Source: Kitasatospora albolonga
GTDB taxonomy: Bacteria; Actinomycetota; Actinomycetes; Streptomycetales; Streptomycetaceae
Length of the DNA: 64,000 nucleotides
Assembly: GCA_002082585.1 (NCBI GenBank)
Contig: CP020563.1
Span: 6,070,001-6,134,000 of the forward strand
Direction of reading: 5' to 3'
Shown piece after piece: positions 41,487 to 51,139 of this stretch. The number at the start of each line of letters is the position of its first letter. Within the stretch, counting starts at the first letter, position 1. The notes beneath the pieces are model-generated. The model was not told the origin of the DNA and did not search any database. It saw only the letters and a list, made by a program, of their open reading frames with translations. Both the position numbers and the translations under genes were made by a program.

Positions 41487-44400
41487 CTAACGCTCCTGGT
41501 TGTAGGTGGTACTGGTGTCCGACCCCGCGCTGCGTCCCCGGAGGACACCCCGCCGCAGGTTGCTCAACCTGCCGCGGACGTCCTCGGGGGCGCGGGAGAC
41601 CTGTGGGCCGCCCTGCTGGGTCTGCTCCGCCGTGCCTTCGACCAGGTTGGCCTTGGGCACGCGCCGGGGGAGTCCGGAGGGGGTGATTCCGCCCGCCTTC
41701 GGCTCACGGAGCTTCTCGGCCCGCTCCCAGCGCTCGTCGTTCGTCGAGCGCCAGTCGTCGGAGCCGTCCCCGTCCGTCTGCGGGACCTGCTGCGGTTCCC
41801 GCCGCGGCAGGCGCTGCGGGGCCGGAGCGGGCCGTTCGTTGCCGCCGCCCGGCTGCCAGTGCTGCGCACCACCGCGGCGCGGAAGACCGGCCTCGGTCAG
41901 CTCGTGGCCGACGTTCGGGGCGGTGGCTCCCGGACGGTCGAAGCCTACGCGCTCCTGCGCCGGGGCGGGAGCGCTCGGAACGGAATCGGCCTCGGGCTGC
42001 GGAACCGGCTCAAAACCGTTCTGGTTACCGCTCTGAACAGGCCAGTCGTCCTGGTGGGACGGGTCGGCCGGAGCAGCGTACCGCTCGGTGGTGTACGCGT
42101 CCTGGAGGTTCTCCGGAGCGGCATATGCCGCTTCCGCGTAGTTCCCCTGAGGCTGCGGTTCCGCCCCGTTCTGCTGCTGGGGGTAGCCGTCCTCGGTGCC
42201 GTACTGCTGCTGCTCGTAGGAGCCGGCGTACGGGTCCTGGGCCTGCTGGTCGGTGTCCTGGCCGTACGGGGCCTGCCCGTAGGACTCCGGGGCGTAACCC
42301 TGCTGCTGCCCGGCGTACTGGTCCTGGCCGCTGTACGGCTCCTGCGCGTACGGCTCCTGGCCGTACCCCTGCTGCTGCTCCTGGGCGCCGCCGGGGCCCG
42401 TCTGGGCCTCCAGGGCCGCCCTGCGCTCCTCGCGCATCAGCGAACGGTTGACCGGGTCCAGCTGGTTGGGGTCCGCCTGGACCTCGTAGCGCGAGTCGTC
42501 GAAGCCGAGCTCCGCCGCCGTACGCATCCGGTTCTGCTGCGGCGCCGGTTCGAAGGTCTGCTGCTGCTCGGGGATGATCGAGGAGACGGTGAAGTCGTCC
42601 GGACCGTCCATGCCGTCGCCGCCGCCACCGTGGGTGATGGGGTCCGGGAGCATGACCAGCGAGGTGGTCCCGGCCTGCTCGCCCGAGGGGCGGAGCTGGA
42701 CCCGGATGCCGTGCCGGTCGGCGAGCCGCCCGACCACGAACAGGCCCATGCGCTGGGAGACGGCGGCGTCCACGGTCGGCGGGTTGGCCAGCTTGTGGTT
42801 GATGTCGGCGAAGTCCTCGGCGGTGAGGCCGATCCCCTTGTCGTGGATCTCGACCATGACGCGGCCGTCGGGCAGCCGGGTCGCGGTGACCCGGACCTTG
42901 GTCTGCGGCGAGGAGAACGTGGTGGCGTTCTCCAGCAGCTCGGCCAGCAGGTGCACGAGGTCGGTGACGGCCCGGCCGTGGATCTCGGCCTCGGGGATGC
43001 CGGACAGCTCGATGCGCTCGTACGACTCCACCTCGGAGGAGGCGGCGCGCAGGACGTCGACCAGCGGCACCGGCTGGTCCCAGCGGCGGCCGGGCTCCTC
43101 GCCCGCGAGGATGAGGAGGTTCTCGCCGTTACGGCGCATACGGGTCGCCAGGTGGTCCAGCTTGAAGAGGCTCTCCAGCTGGTCTGGGTCGGCCTCGTTG
43201 TTCTCCAGGTCGGTGATCAGGGTCAGCTGGCCCTCGATCAGCGACTGGTTGCGGCGCGAGAGGTTGGTGAAGATCGCGTTGACGTTGCCCCGCAGCATGG
43301 CCTGCTCGGCGGCGAGCCGGACGGCCTCGCGGTGCACCTGGTCGAAGGCGCGGGCGACCTCGCCGATCTCGTCCTGCGTGGTGATCGGGATCGGCTGCAC
43401 CCGGGTGTCGACCCGGCCCGGTTCGGTACGGGAGAGCTGGTCGACGAGCGTGGGCAGCCGCTGCTCGGCGATGGAGAACGCGGCGGTACGCAGCCGGCGC
43501 ATCGAGTGGCTCATCTGGCGGGCCATGAGCCCGGCCAGGACGAAGGCGGCCAGCAGCGCGATGACGACGATCAGGCCGTTGACGATGGCGTCGGACTTGG
43601 CGTCGGAGGAGATCTTCGCGGCCTCGTTCACAGCCTTGTCGACGAGATCCTTCTCGACGGTCGCGTACCCCTCGAACTTCGCGGTGGCGGCGGCCATCCA
43701 GGTCTCGGGGGTGATGCCCTTCTTCGCCAGCTCCTCGGGGGTCTGCCCCTGGCCGATCTCCTGGACCATGCCGTCGAAGACCGAACCGTCGATGCTCGGC
43801 GGCGCCACGAAGTCCTGGCCCGCGGCCTCGGCCTGCTCCCGGGCGGCCTTGAGCTTCCGGGCGCCCTCGGCGGCCTTGCCGCTCATGACCTGCTTGAGGC
43901 GGTCCACATCGGCCTGGGTGCCACCGGCGTTGAACTCGGCGAGGGCGATCTGCTCCAGGTAGTTGTACGAGCCGAAAGCCTTGACCTGCTCGCTGTAGAC
44001 CTCGGGCTTCTTGCTCGGGCGCACCAGCAGGTGCATGCCGATCGAGCGCTGAAGCGATTCTGCAGCCTTGGACAGCTCGATCGCGTAGACGGTACGGCCG
44101 TAGCTGGTGACGTTGCCGGTGCCGAGGCCGAGCTCGTTGGCGAACTGCATCAGCGAGTGCTGGACCTGGGTGTAGCCCTCTTCGGTCTTCACCGGGTCCA
44201 GCGCCTGCGAATAGGCGGCCTTGCGGAGCTCGGGGAGCGTGGGCTCCTCGGCCTTGAAGAGCTTGAGGCGGCGCTCCAGGCCCGGCTTGGCGGGCATGTC
44301 CTTCACCGCGGTGTCGAAGGCGGCGCGCGCCTCGTCCGTGGTGGCCCGGGACTCCTCGACGATGTCGGCGTCCCGGTCGCCGGAGAGCAGCGGCTGGGCG

Positions 44401-44729
44401 GTGAGGTCACGCTCGTTGAGGAGCGCCTGCCCGTAGTCCGAGGCGGCGCGCACGACGCGCGCGATCTTCTCGGCCTCCTGCGCCTCGCTCCAGGTGTCGA
44501 TGGAGCCCTTCACCTGGAAGCCGCCCATGATCAGGCCGATGACGACCGGGATCAGGAGGATCGCGTTCAGCCGGGTGGCCACCCGCCAGTTGCGCGGGGA
44601 GAACCGGCTGGTGCTGCCACCGGCCGGCTCCGGCTCGGGCGCTCGTGCAGGCGGCGCCGCGGCATGGGACGGCGGGGTGAAGTTGCCCCGCTCGGGCTGC
44701 GCCGCGGAGCCCTCGTTGCTTCGCCTCAC
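41487..44729 (-). CDS. cvnA2: Conservon sensor histidine-kinase-like protein CvnA
   Basis: A 1080-residue membrane sensor. One helix lies near residues 53-70, then an extracytoplasmic nitrate/nitrite-sensor-like helical domain to about 375, then a second helix (NGLIVVIALLAAFVLAGL), a HAMP-like linker and a kinase-like core. The ATPase has N-box LAELLENATTF and G1 HDKGIGL; LDHLATRMRR marks the histidine region. The last ~400 residues are a disordered, Q/Y/P-rich tail with YGQEPYAQEP-like repeats, ending in a conserved LRRGVLRGR peptide. It starts at GTG 44729. In conservons, the CvnA tail is thought to bind the B-C-D proteins. Confidence 0.9.
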   Translation of the reverse strand: MRRSNEGSAAQPERGNFTPPSHAAAPPARAPEPEPAGGSTSRFSPRNWRVATRLNAILLIPVVIGLIMGGFQVKGSIDTWSEAQEAEKIARVVRAASDYGQALLNERDLTAQPLLSGDRDADIVEESRATTDEARAAFDTAVKDMPAKPGLERRLKLFKAEEPTLPELRKAAYSQALDPVKTEEGYTQVQHSLMQFANELGLGTGNVTSYGRTVYAIELSKAAESLQRSIGMHLLVRPSKKPEVYSEQVKAFGSYNYLEQIALAEFNAGGTQADVDRLKQVMSGKAAEGARKLKAAREQAEAAGQDFVAPPSIDGSVFDGMVQEIGQGQTPEELAKKGITPETWMAAATAKFEGYATVEKDLVDKAVNEAAKISSDAKSDAIVNGLIVVIALLAAFVLAGLMARQMSHSMRRLRTAAFSIAEQRLPTLVDQLSRTEPGRVDTRVQPIPITTQDEIGEVARAFDQVHREAVRLAAEQAMLRGNVNAIFTNLSRRNQSLIEGQLTLITDLENNEADPDQLESLFKLDHLATRMRRNGENLLILAGEEPGRRWDQPVPLVDVLRAASSEVESYERIELSGIPEAEIHGRAVTDLVHLLAELLENATTFSSPQTKVRVTATRLPDGRVMVEIHDKGIGLTAEDFADINHKLANPPTVDAAVSQRMGLFVVGRLADRHGIRVQLRPSGEQAGTTSLVMLPDPITHGGGGDGMDGPDDFTVSSIIPEQQQTFEPAPQQNRMRTAAELGFDDSRYEVQADPNQLDPVNRSLMREERRAALEAQTGPGGAQEQQQGYGQEPYAQEPYSGQDQYAGQQQGYAPESYGQAPYGQDTDQQAQDPYAGSYEQQQYGTEDGYPQQQNGAEPQPQGNYAEAAYAAPENLQDAYTTERYAAPADPSHQDDWPVQSGNQNGFEPVPQPEADSVPSAPAPAQERVGFDRPGATAPNVGHELTEAGLPRRGGAQHWQPGGGNERPAPAPQRLPRREPQQVPQTDGDGSDDWRSTNDERWERAEKLREPKAGGITPSGLPRRVPKANLVEGTAEQTQQGGPQVSRAPEDVRGRLSNLRRGVLRGRSAGSDTSTTYNQER

Positions 44730-44999
44730 TCGACCAACAACCTCTCGGCGTCGGCACCTACGTTGTGCCGGATTATTCGTTCAGGGCCGTACTACTCGGG
44801 AGTTCGTCGCATTGCAGCACGGGGACGGGCTCGGTTCCAAACACTTGGAATTGATCATTCCGAGTGGCCCACGCCTCAGATAAAACGGGCATAAAGAGCG
44901 AGCCCCGTCAAAAGGCGGGGCTCAAGTGAGCGCAGCGGCACCGGATGGATGCGTCGGGTGGTGGCGCGAGGGCAATTCTCTGTCGAAATGTTATGAACA
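44730..44999. other. cvnA2 upstream region
   Basis: With the terminator beside it (45000-45037), this makes a 362-base gap between cvnA2 and cvnD1. It has an AT-rich part around 44760-44890 that must hold the cvn2 promoter, and an 8-bp hairpin at 44900-44923 (GAGCCCCG/CGGGGCTC). No gene seen. Confidence 0.5.
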
Positions 45000-45037
45000 C
45001 GGGGGCGGATCGTGTCAAACGACACAGGCCGCCCCCG
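45000..45037. terminator. Two-part hairpin terminator of the cvn1 operon
   Basis: Outer arms CGGGGGCGG (45000-45008) and CCGCCCCCG (45029-45037) enclose an inner stem GTGTC/GACAC with a four-base loop. It lies 55 bases past the cvnD1 stop on the minus strand, separating cvn1 from cvn2. Confidence 0.65.
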
Positions 45038-45091
45038 CGTGACTACAGCAACTTCCGTACGACGAAAACGACTTACGGCTACGTGCCGGGA

Positions 45092-45673
45092 CTACTTCAG
45101 TCGTGCCATCAGGGCGTGCTCCACCAGGGTGATCAGACCGCTCTTGGCATCCGCACGGTGCCGGGCGTCCGTCGTGATGATGGGTGCGTCGGGCCCGATC
45201 TGGAGCGCTTCGCGTACCTCGTCGGGGGTGTAGGGCTGGTGTCCGTCGAAGCCGTTGAGGGCGATGACGAAGGGGAGGCCGCTGTTCTCGAAGTAGTCGA
45301 CGGCGGGGAAGCAGTCGGCGAGGCGGCGGGTGTCGACGAGGACGACGGCGCCGATGGCGCCGCGGACCAGGTCGTCCCACATGAACCAGAAGCGGTCCTG
45401 GCCCGGGGTACCGAAGAGGTACAGGATCAGGTCCTGGTCGAGCGTGATGCGGCCGAAGTCCATGGCGACGGTGGTCGTCGTCTTGTCCCCGGTGTGGGTC
45501 AGATCGTCGATGCCCGCGGACGCGGACGTCATGACGGCCTCGGTGCGCAGCGGGTTGATCTCCGAAACGGCTCCGACGAACGTGGTCTTGCCCACGCCGA
45601 AGCCGCCCGCCACCACGATCTTCGCCGAGGTGGTGGCGCGGCCCGTACCGCCGCTAGAGCTTGCGAAGTCCAC
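45092..45673 (-). CDS. cvnD1: Conservon small GTP-binding protein CvnD (first conservon)
   Basis: A 193-residue GTPase almost identical to the product at 39772; differences are limited to a few N-terminal residues, one site near residue 165 (DAPIITT against DTPILTT) and the C-terminal end. G1 GGFGVGKTT and G4 ALNGFD are kept. It overlaps cvnC1 by 20 bases. Bases 45216-45439 are identical to 39896-40119, third positions included, while the flanks differ, which looks like gene conversion. Confidence 0.92.
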   Translation of the reverse strand: MDFASSSGGTGRATTSAKIVVAGGFGVGKTTFVGAVSEINPLRTEAVMTSASAGIDDLTHTGDKTTTTVAMDFGRITLDQDLILYLFGTPGQDRFWFMWDDLVRGAIGAVVLVDTRRLADCFPAVDYFENSGLPFVIALNGFDGHQPYTPDEVREALQIGPDAPIITTDARHRADAKSGLITLVEHALMARLK

Positions 45674-46061
45674 TGAGCACCCTTTCGAGCAGTGTCACAT
45701 CCGGCGCGCCGCCGGCCTCTCCGTTGCCCGGCTGGTGGATGGCCACCATGCCGGCTTCCGCCAGGTCCGCCACGAGGATGCGGGCGACGCCGAGCGGCAT
45801 CGACAGCAGTGCGGAGACCTCGGCCACCGACTTGACCTCACGGCACAGGTGGCAGATCCGCTGGTGCTCGGGGAGCAGGGTCCCCAGATGCGCCGGGTCC
45901 GCGGTGGTGCTGACCAGTGCCTCTATCGCGAGCTGGTAGCGCGGCCGGGTCCGGCCGCCGGTCATGGCGTAAGGACGAACCAGCGGCTGGTCGCCTCCCT
46001 CGTCGTACGACGCGTGGTGCAGTGCGCCGTACGGATCGGGTGAGGCGGGTGGCGGGGTCAT
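45654..46061 (-). CDS. cvnC1: Conservon protein CvnC (DUF742)
   Basis: A 135-residue DUF742 protein comprising the conserved domain and only about 25 extra N-terminal residues (PPPASPDPYGALHHASYD). It shares LVRPYAMTGGRTRPRYQLAI and the VTLLERVLSGLRKL end with the copy at 40334. It is separated from cvnB1 by 134 bases, which is unusual for conservons (39 to 42 bases in the other copy). Confidence 0.9.
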   Translation of the reverse strand: MTPPPASPDPYGALHHASYDEGGDQPLVRPYAMTGGRTRPRYQLAIEALVSTTADPAHLGTLLPEHQRICHLCREVKSVAEVSALLSMPLGVARILVADLAEAGMVAIHQPGNGEAGGAPDVTLLERVLSGLRKL

Positions 46062-46195
46062 GAATCCTCCGGGCGTGACAGCAGGTTCTCGGCTTGCCGT
46101 CTGAAGGGGCCGGTGGGGGGTCTCTGGCGGCCGGACGGGTGAGGGTTGTGGGCGTTACCTGGGGGGATTGTGTCGCGAATCCGCTGCATGGCCGC

Positions 46196-46609
46196 CTAGT
46201 GGAGCAGACTGCCCTGGAGCTCGGCGCGGAGGTCGGGCGTGAGGACGGTGCCCGCACGGTCGACCAGGAGGGCCATTTCGTACCCGACCAGACCGATGTC
46301 GGCGTCCGGGTGGGCAAGGACGGCGAGTGAAGATCCGTCGGAGATGGACATCAGGAAGAGGAACCCGCGCTCCATCTCCACGACGGTCTGGCTGACGGCG
46401 CCGCCCTCGAAGATCCGGGAGGCGCCCGCGGTCAGCGACGTCAGACCGGAGGCCACGGCCGCCAGCTGGTCGGCGCGGTCGCGCGGGAAACCTTCGGACA
46501 TCGCCAGCAGCAGGCCATCCGCGGAGACCACCACCGTGTGCGACACCCCTGGGGTGTTGTCCACGAAGTTGGTGATCAGCCAGTTCAGATTCTGCGCGGC
46601 CTGACTCAT
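46196..46609 (-). CDS. cvnB1: Conservon roadblock/LC7 protein CvnB
   Basis: A 137-residue roadblock/LC7 protein, almost the same as cvnB2 (differences such as VSQTV for VNQTV and GSLLH for GSLLN). The ATG at 46609 is chosen because it matches the other copy; a TTG three codons upstream is possible. It lies 9 bases past the cvnA1 stop. About 110 identical bases are shared with cvnB2. Confidence 0.92.
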   Translation of the reverse strand: MSQAAQNLNWLITNFVDNTPGVSHTVVVSADGLLLAMSEGFPRDRADQLAAVASGLTSLTAGASRIFEGGAVSQTVVEMERGFLFLMSISDGSSLAVLAHPDADIGLVGYEMALLVDRAGTVLTPDLRAELQGSLLH

Positions 46610-46618
46610 GGGGCTCAA

Positions 46619-49600
46619 CTAACGCTCCTGCTGGTGAGTGGGGCCGAGATGGATACTGCCGGTCGACGGGCCGTTGTTGGCCTGCCGTCCCTGCTGGATG
46701 CCCCGGCGGAGATTGGTCAGACGACCGCGTACGTCATCGGGCGCACGCGAAACCTGAGGTCCGGACTGGTGATTCTGCTGCTGAGCGGTCCCCGGAACCA
46801 AATTGGCGCGGGGAACGCGGCGGGGCAGCCCGGATGTGGTGACCCCGCCGGCGGCCGGCTTCTTGACCCGCTCGGCCTGTCGTACGAGCTCGTCGTTGGG
46901 CGAGGCACGCCAGGAGCTGGTGACCGGGGCGTCGGCCGCACCGTGCTGCGGCGCGGGCGGAACGGGCACCCCGACGGGCTCCGGAGCGGCCGGGGCCTGC
47001 GGCTCGGCCGCCTGCTGACCGCCCTGGCCCGGACCGTGGAACCAGTTGGTCTCCAGGGTGTCGTACAGCGGCGTACGGCCGTCCCCGGGACCGGCCGGAG
47101 GCAGGGCCTCCGGCTGCTGGGGCAGCGCGGGGCGGCGCGGAGCCTCGCCCGCCGGGGGCACCGGCGGACGGCGGTCGCCGAAGCCGTTCTCGTCCCGGCC
47201 GCGCTGACGCGGCGCGGGGAGGCCCTGGCCCTGGCTCTGCTGGTACGGGACGCCGAAGTCCGGCCGCGCGAACTGCGTGGTGCTCGCCGCGTCCTGGCCC
47301 TGCTGCTGGTACGGGCCCTGGGGGGCCTGCGGCGCCGAGAAGTCCGGGCGGGCGAACTGGGAGGTCGCGGCGGGGTCCTGCTGGTCACCCAGGGGCCGCT
47401 GGTTCTGGTTCCCGTGGGCACCGAACGCCGGGTCCTGGCCGCCGCCCGGCCGGGCGAACTGCCCGGTCGCGTCGTGCTCCTCGTGGCCGCGCGGGGCGTC
47501 GATGCCCCAGTTGGTGGTCTGCGGGCGCTGCTGTGGGGAGCCGCCGGGCAGCTCGGCCCGGGGTCCGCCGGTCGGCGGCAGCTGACGGCCGGGGCCGCCG
47601 GGCTGCTGGAAACCGCCCTGGTCGCCGGGGCCGTTCTGCTGCTGCCGGGCCTGCTGGGGCTGCGGGGCACCGGGGCCCTGCTGTCCCTGCTGGTTCGGCG
47701 GTGCGAACTGGCCCGTACGGCCGTTCTGCCCGGGGGAGGGCGGAGCGCCGTGGCCGAACAGGTTGGGCTGACCCGCGTCCGTACGGCCGGGGGCCTCGCC
47801 CTGGCCGCCGCGGGCGCCGAGCCGGGCACCGTTGCCGAAGGCGCCGGAGAGGCTGCCGCCCTGGCGCTGCGGCTCCTGGCCCGGGAAGCCCTGGCTCTGG
47901 TTGCCGTTGCCCTGGGGGCCGTTGTTCTGCTGGCCCTGCGGCCGGCCCGCGTTGTCCCGTGCGGGCAGGGCGGCGCGCGGACCGGAGCCCGCACCGACCT
48001 GGCCGCGCTGGGCGCCGGGGCCGGAGCCGAGGCTCTTGGCGCCGGGGCCGCCCGGACCGCCGATCCCCGGACGCTGGCCGCCGTTGCCCGCGCCGCCGTT
48101 CCCGTTCCCGGCGAGCAGGCCGCCGGGGGCGCCGCCGCCCTGCTGGCCGGGGCCCTGCTTGGACGGGGGCTGCTTGCCGCCGTGGGCGACGTCGACGGGG
48201 AGCATGACGAGCGCGGTCGTGCCGCCGGAGTCGGAGGGGCGCAGCTGGATGCGGATGCCGTGACGCAGCGACAGCCGGCCGACCACGAACAGACCCATGC
48301 GGCGGGAGACCGAGACGTCCACGGTGGGCGGCTGCGCGAGCCGCTCGTTGATCGCCGCGAGGTCTTCGGGGGAGAGGCCGATACCGGTGTCGTGGATCTC
48401 GACCAGCACCCGGCCGTCGGGCAGGGCGTGACCGGTGACCTTGACCTTCGTCTGCGGCGAGGAGAACGACGTGGCGTTCTCCAGCAGCTCGGCGAGCAGG
48501 TGCACGAGGTCGTTGACGACCCGGCCCGCGACCTCGGTGGCGGGCACCGCGGAGAGTTCGATGCGCTCGTACTGCTCCACCTCGGAGGCGGCGGCACGGA
48601 GCACGTCGACCAGCGGTACGGGGCGGGTCCACCGGCGGCCCGGCTCCTCGCCCGCGAGGACGAGGAGGTTCTCGCCGTTACGGCGCATACGGGTCGCGAG
48701 GTGGTCGAGCTTGAAGAGCGAGGAGAGCTGGTCCGGGTCGGCCTCGCGCGACTCCAGTTCGGAGATGAGCGAGAGCTGACGCTGGATGAGGCCCTGGGAG
48801 CGGCGCGAGAGGTTGGTGAACATCGCGTTGACGTTGCCCCGGAGGAGGGCCTGCTCGGCGGCGAGGCGGACGGCCTCGCGGTGCACGTCGTCGAAGGCCG
48901 CGGCCACCTGGCCGATCTCGTCCCGGGAGTGCACACCGACCGACTCGACGGAGGTGTCGACGTCCTGCGGGTCGGTCTCGGAGAGCTGCTTGACGAGCTC
49001 GGGCAGCCGGTCCTGGGCGACCCGGGTGGCGGTGTCCTGGAGGCGGCGCAGCGAGCGGATCATCGAGCGGGCCACCACGAAGGCGCCGACCAGCGAGACA
49101 CCGAGCACCAGGAAGATGACCGCACCGTTGAGGATCGCGTCGCGCTGCGAAGCCTCGCGCAGCTCGCGGGCCTTGGCCTCCATGTCGCTCAGGAGGGTGG
49201 TCTCGATCGTCTTCATCGCGTCGATCTTGGTGGAGCTCTGGTCGTACCAGTCCATGTACGAGCGCACCCGGGCCCCGTCGATCCCGTTCGGGGTGTCGAG
49301 GATGTGCTTGGCGTACATGTTCGCCGCGTTGATCTCGGGGTTGTTGCCGTTGTCCAGCGGAGCCATCAGGTCCACCGCGCTCTCGCCGGTCGATCCGTAG
49401 ATCGACTTGAACGAGCTGATGGCCCGGGTCTCCTTGTCGAGCGCGTTGGAGCCGAACTGCTTGTCGTTCTCGTTGAGGTGCGGTTCCTTGACCGAACCAC
49501 CGGGCAGCGCGGCGGCGATGATCGCCCGCTGGATCGAGGCGTACTCCTTGGCGGAGGAGAACGCCGCCAGGGCTCGGGTCCGCTTGATCATGTCCGGGTT

Positions 49601-50329
49601 GCTGGTCGCCTGGGCCATGTCCTGGGACAGGCTGAGCAGCGAGGTGATCAGCTGGCTGTACTGGTCGATGGTGTTGAGGGACGGCGCGTCCTTCTCGTAC
49701 GCCGACTTGCGGATCGACCGGATGTCGCCGAGCTGCGAGGCGATCTGGGCGACGCTCGCGTGGATGCTCTCCAGCGCGTCGTCGCCCTCGAAGTCGCCGA
49801 TGTCGTTGGTCGCGTCCAGGAACGCGTCCTTGGCCCGGTCGGTCTTCTCGCGGGGCTGGGAGACCTTGTAGTCGGTCGCCTTGGACCCGTTGGAGAGCGG
49901 ACCGGCGGACTGGTCGCGCTCGACCTGGAGCGCCTGGGCGAGCGAGGTCGCCTGCTTGGTCATCTGGGTCAGCAGCTGCATGTGCTCCAGCTGCTGCATG
50001 TCGGTCATGGACTCGTTGATCCGCAGACCGCCGAGGCTGGTGGCCACGACCACGGGGAGGGCCAGCAGCGAGACCAGTCGCGTACTGATGCGCCAGTTAC
50101 GGAGCGCTATTCGCGAGCCCGTGTCGACCGGGCCGCGGGAGGCGGGAGACGTGCTCGGCTCGGCTCCGCCGCTCGGCGCGGAGCCTTGGCCCTGCGTACG
50201 GTCGCTGTTGTCGCCGGCGGCGGCCGGCCCGGGGTTCTGGGCGTGCTGGGGCGAGGAACCGCGGTCGGTCCCGCCGCGCGGCTCCTGTTCCGCCGGAGCG
50301 CTGCCATCCCTCTTGAAACGTCCCTGCAC
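46619..50329 (-). CDS. cvnA1: Conservon sensor histidine-kinase-like protein CvnA
   Basis: A 1236-residue membrane sensor with the same plan as cvnA2. A cytoplasmic N-terminal tail of about 85 residues comes first, then a helix (RLVSLLALPVVVATSLGGL), an outside helical sensing domain, a second helix (DAILNGAVIFLVLGVSLVGAF) and the kinase-like core. That core has LAELLENATSF and HDTGIGL. A very long Q/G/P-rich disordered tail (about 480 residues) ends with LTNLRRGIQQGR. GTG 50329 (QGRFKRDGSAPAEQ) is chosen because I recall that start in homologues; the ribosome-binding site is weak. An ATG at 50413 is an alternative. Confidence 0.88.
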   Translation of the reverse strand: MQGRFKRDGSAPAEQEPRGGTDRGSSPQHAQNPGPAAAGDNSDRTQGQGSAPSGGAEPSTSPASRGPVDTGSRIALRNWRISTRLVSLLALPVVVATSLGGLRINESMTDMQQLEHMQLLTQMTKQATSLAQALQVERDQSAGPLSNGSKATDYKVSQPREKTDRAKDAFLDATNDIGDFEGDDALESIHASVAQIASQLGDIRSIRKSAYEKDAPSLNTIDQYSQLITSLLSLSQDMAQATSNPDMIKRTRALAAFSSAKEYASIQRAIIAAALPGGSVKEPHLNENDKQFGSNALDKETRAISSFKSIYGSTGESAVDLMAPLDNGNNPEINAANMYAKHILDTPNGIDGARVRSYMDWYDQSSTKIDAMKTIETTLLSDMEAKARELREASQRDAILNGAVIFLVLGVSLVGAFVVARSMIRSLRRLQDTATRVAQDRLPELVKQLSETDPQDVDTSVESVGVHSRDEIGQVAAAFDDVHREAVRLAAEQALLRGNVNAMFTNLSRRSQGLIQRQLSLISELESREADPDQLSSLFKLDHLATRMRRNGENLLVLAGEEPGRRWTRPVPLVDVLRAAASEVEQYERIELSAVPATEVAGRVVNDLVHLLAELLENATSFSSPQTKVKVTGHALPDGRVLVEIHDTGIGLSPEDLAAINERLAQPPTVDVSVSRRMGLFVVGRLSLRHGIRIQLRPSDSGGTTALVMLPVDVAHGGKQPPSKQGPGQQGGGAPGGLLAGNGNGGAGNGGQRPGIGGPGGPGAKSLGSGPGAQRGQVGAGSGPRAALPARDNAGRPQGQQNNGPQGNGNQSQGFPGQEPQRQGGSLSGAFGNGARLGARGGQGEAPGRTDAGQPNLFGHGAPPSPGQNGRTGQFAPPNQQGQQGPGAPQPQQARQQQNGPGDQGGFQQPGGPGRQLPPTGGPRAELPGGSPQQRPQTTNWGIDAPRGHEEHDATGQFARPGGGQDPAFGAHGNQNQRPLGDQQDPAATSQFARPDFSAPQAPQGPYQQQGQDAASTTQFARPDFGVPYQQSQGQGLPAPRQRGRDENGFGDRRPPVPPAGEAPRRPALPQQPEALPPAGPGDGRTPLYDTLETNWFHGPGQGGQQAAEPQAPAAPEPVGVPVPPAPQHGAADAPVTSSWRASPNDELVRQAERVKKPAAGGVTTSGLPRRVPRANLVPGTAQQQNHQSGPQVSRAPDDVRGRLTNLRRGIQQGRQANNGPSTGSIHLGPTHQQER

Positions 50330-50907
50330 TAGCGTCGCAACCTCTGGACCAGGCGTTCCGCCCGTGAACAGGCAGAACGGTGTCGGCGTCGTGGGGCGCT
50401 GGACGCGCCCCATGGTGGTCGTTGAGTGACCGGCGTACTTCCCCCTCCCGCCGCCGCCCGGCGCTGCGTTGCGCCCCGGTGCGCCGGTCTGAAACCCGCG
50501 GCGGTGCGTGGAATTCCAGCACAGTGCAGGATCTCCAACAAGGCCCATGTACCGGGCTGTGACCTGCGTGACACGTTGTGATGAATGAGTAACCAGCAGT
50601 GGAGAGTGATCGTGGGTAAAACGGACTATCGGGGATGAGTCGCTCAGGGGTGCAGGGTGTCCCAGTCGAGATGATCAGGAGCGGAATGGTGGATTCAGTG
50701 GTGCAATGTCCGTTTCCTGCACCGTGATCCACTGCCCGTAATGGGCTAATTGTCCATTACTTCGTGAGCAAACTCACACGATGATCGTCGCCTCATCCGC
50801 CGATCGGCGGGGAATCGGATGTTTAGCCTGACGCTTTACAGGGATGGCGAATCCGACAAGCAGGCGTCACCGAGGTGGCGCCCCTACCGACAGGGTCCTG
50901 ACGGCAG
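50330..50907. other. Intergenic region upstream of cvnA1, no gene seen
   Basis: 578 bases between divergent genes. The half nearest cvnA1 is GC-rich. From about 50560 to 50860 it becomes clearly more AT-rich (for example GTGATGAATGAGTAACC, GGTAAAACGGACTATC), as expected of promoters for cvnA1 and for the small gene at 50908. I found no palindrome or tandem repeat of note. Confidence 0.45.
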
Positions 50908-51096
50908 ATGAAGACGACGACTGTGTTCCGCAACATTGCCAACCCCCGGCGCACCACGCTGGCGCACCTCAAGGACGCCGGAGCGCTGCAGACGCCCTTC
51001 CTGCCGGAGCACGCCGCCGACCTGCCCACCGTGACGGCCAACCCGCGCCGCACCATCCTCATGGAGGCCCCGGTCGCGGCCGCGACCGCCCCGTAG
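50908..51096 (+). CDS. Small conserved-looking protein with two NPRRT motifs
   Basis: A 62-residue soluble protein. The motif NPRRTTLAHLKDAG near residue 12 recurs as NPRRTILMEAPVA near residue 45, separated by an LPEHAADLPTVTA linker. There is no signal peptide, membrane helix or cysteine. Codon use is typical for the genome. The position between the cvn operons and gltX matches a small gene at this place in other Streptomyces, as I recall. Function unknown. Confidence 0.65.
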   Translation: MKTTTVFRNIANPRRTTLAHLKDAGALQTPFLPEHAADLPTVTANPRRTILMEAPVAAATAP

Positions 51097-51139
51097 CCCT
51101 CCCCGGGGAATGCGCGAGGCTGCACCCCCTCACGGCGCC

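Noticed and set aside
41966..41979. GGGAGCGCTCGG inside cvnA2 resembling the LacI/CebR operator
   Set aside because: It lies in the middle of a coding region with no promoter context; in 70%-plus GC DNA a partial match is expected by chance.
41163..44894. A plus-strand open frame of over 1200 codons opposite cvnA2
   Set aside because: Low-complexity leucine/valine/arginine content with no family. The minus-strand kinase is clear, so this is a GC-bias shadow.
46538..50332. A plus-strand open frame of over 1200 codons opposite cvnA1
   Set aside because: The same reason: antisense shadow of a very GC-rich gene.
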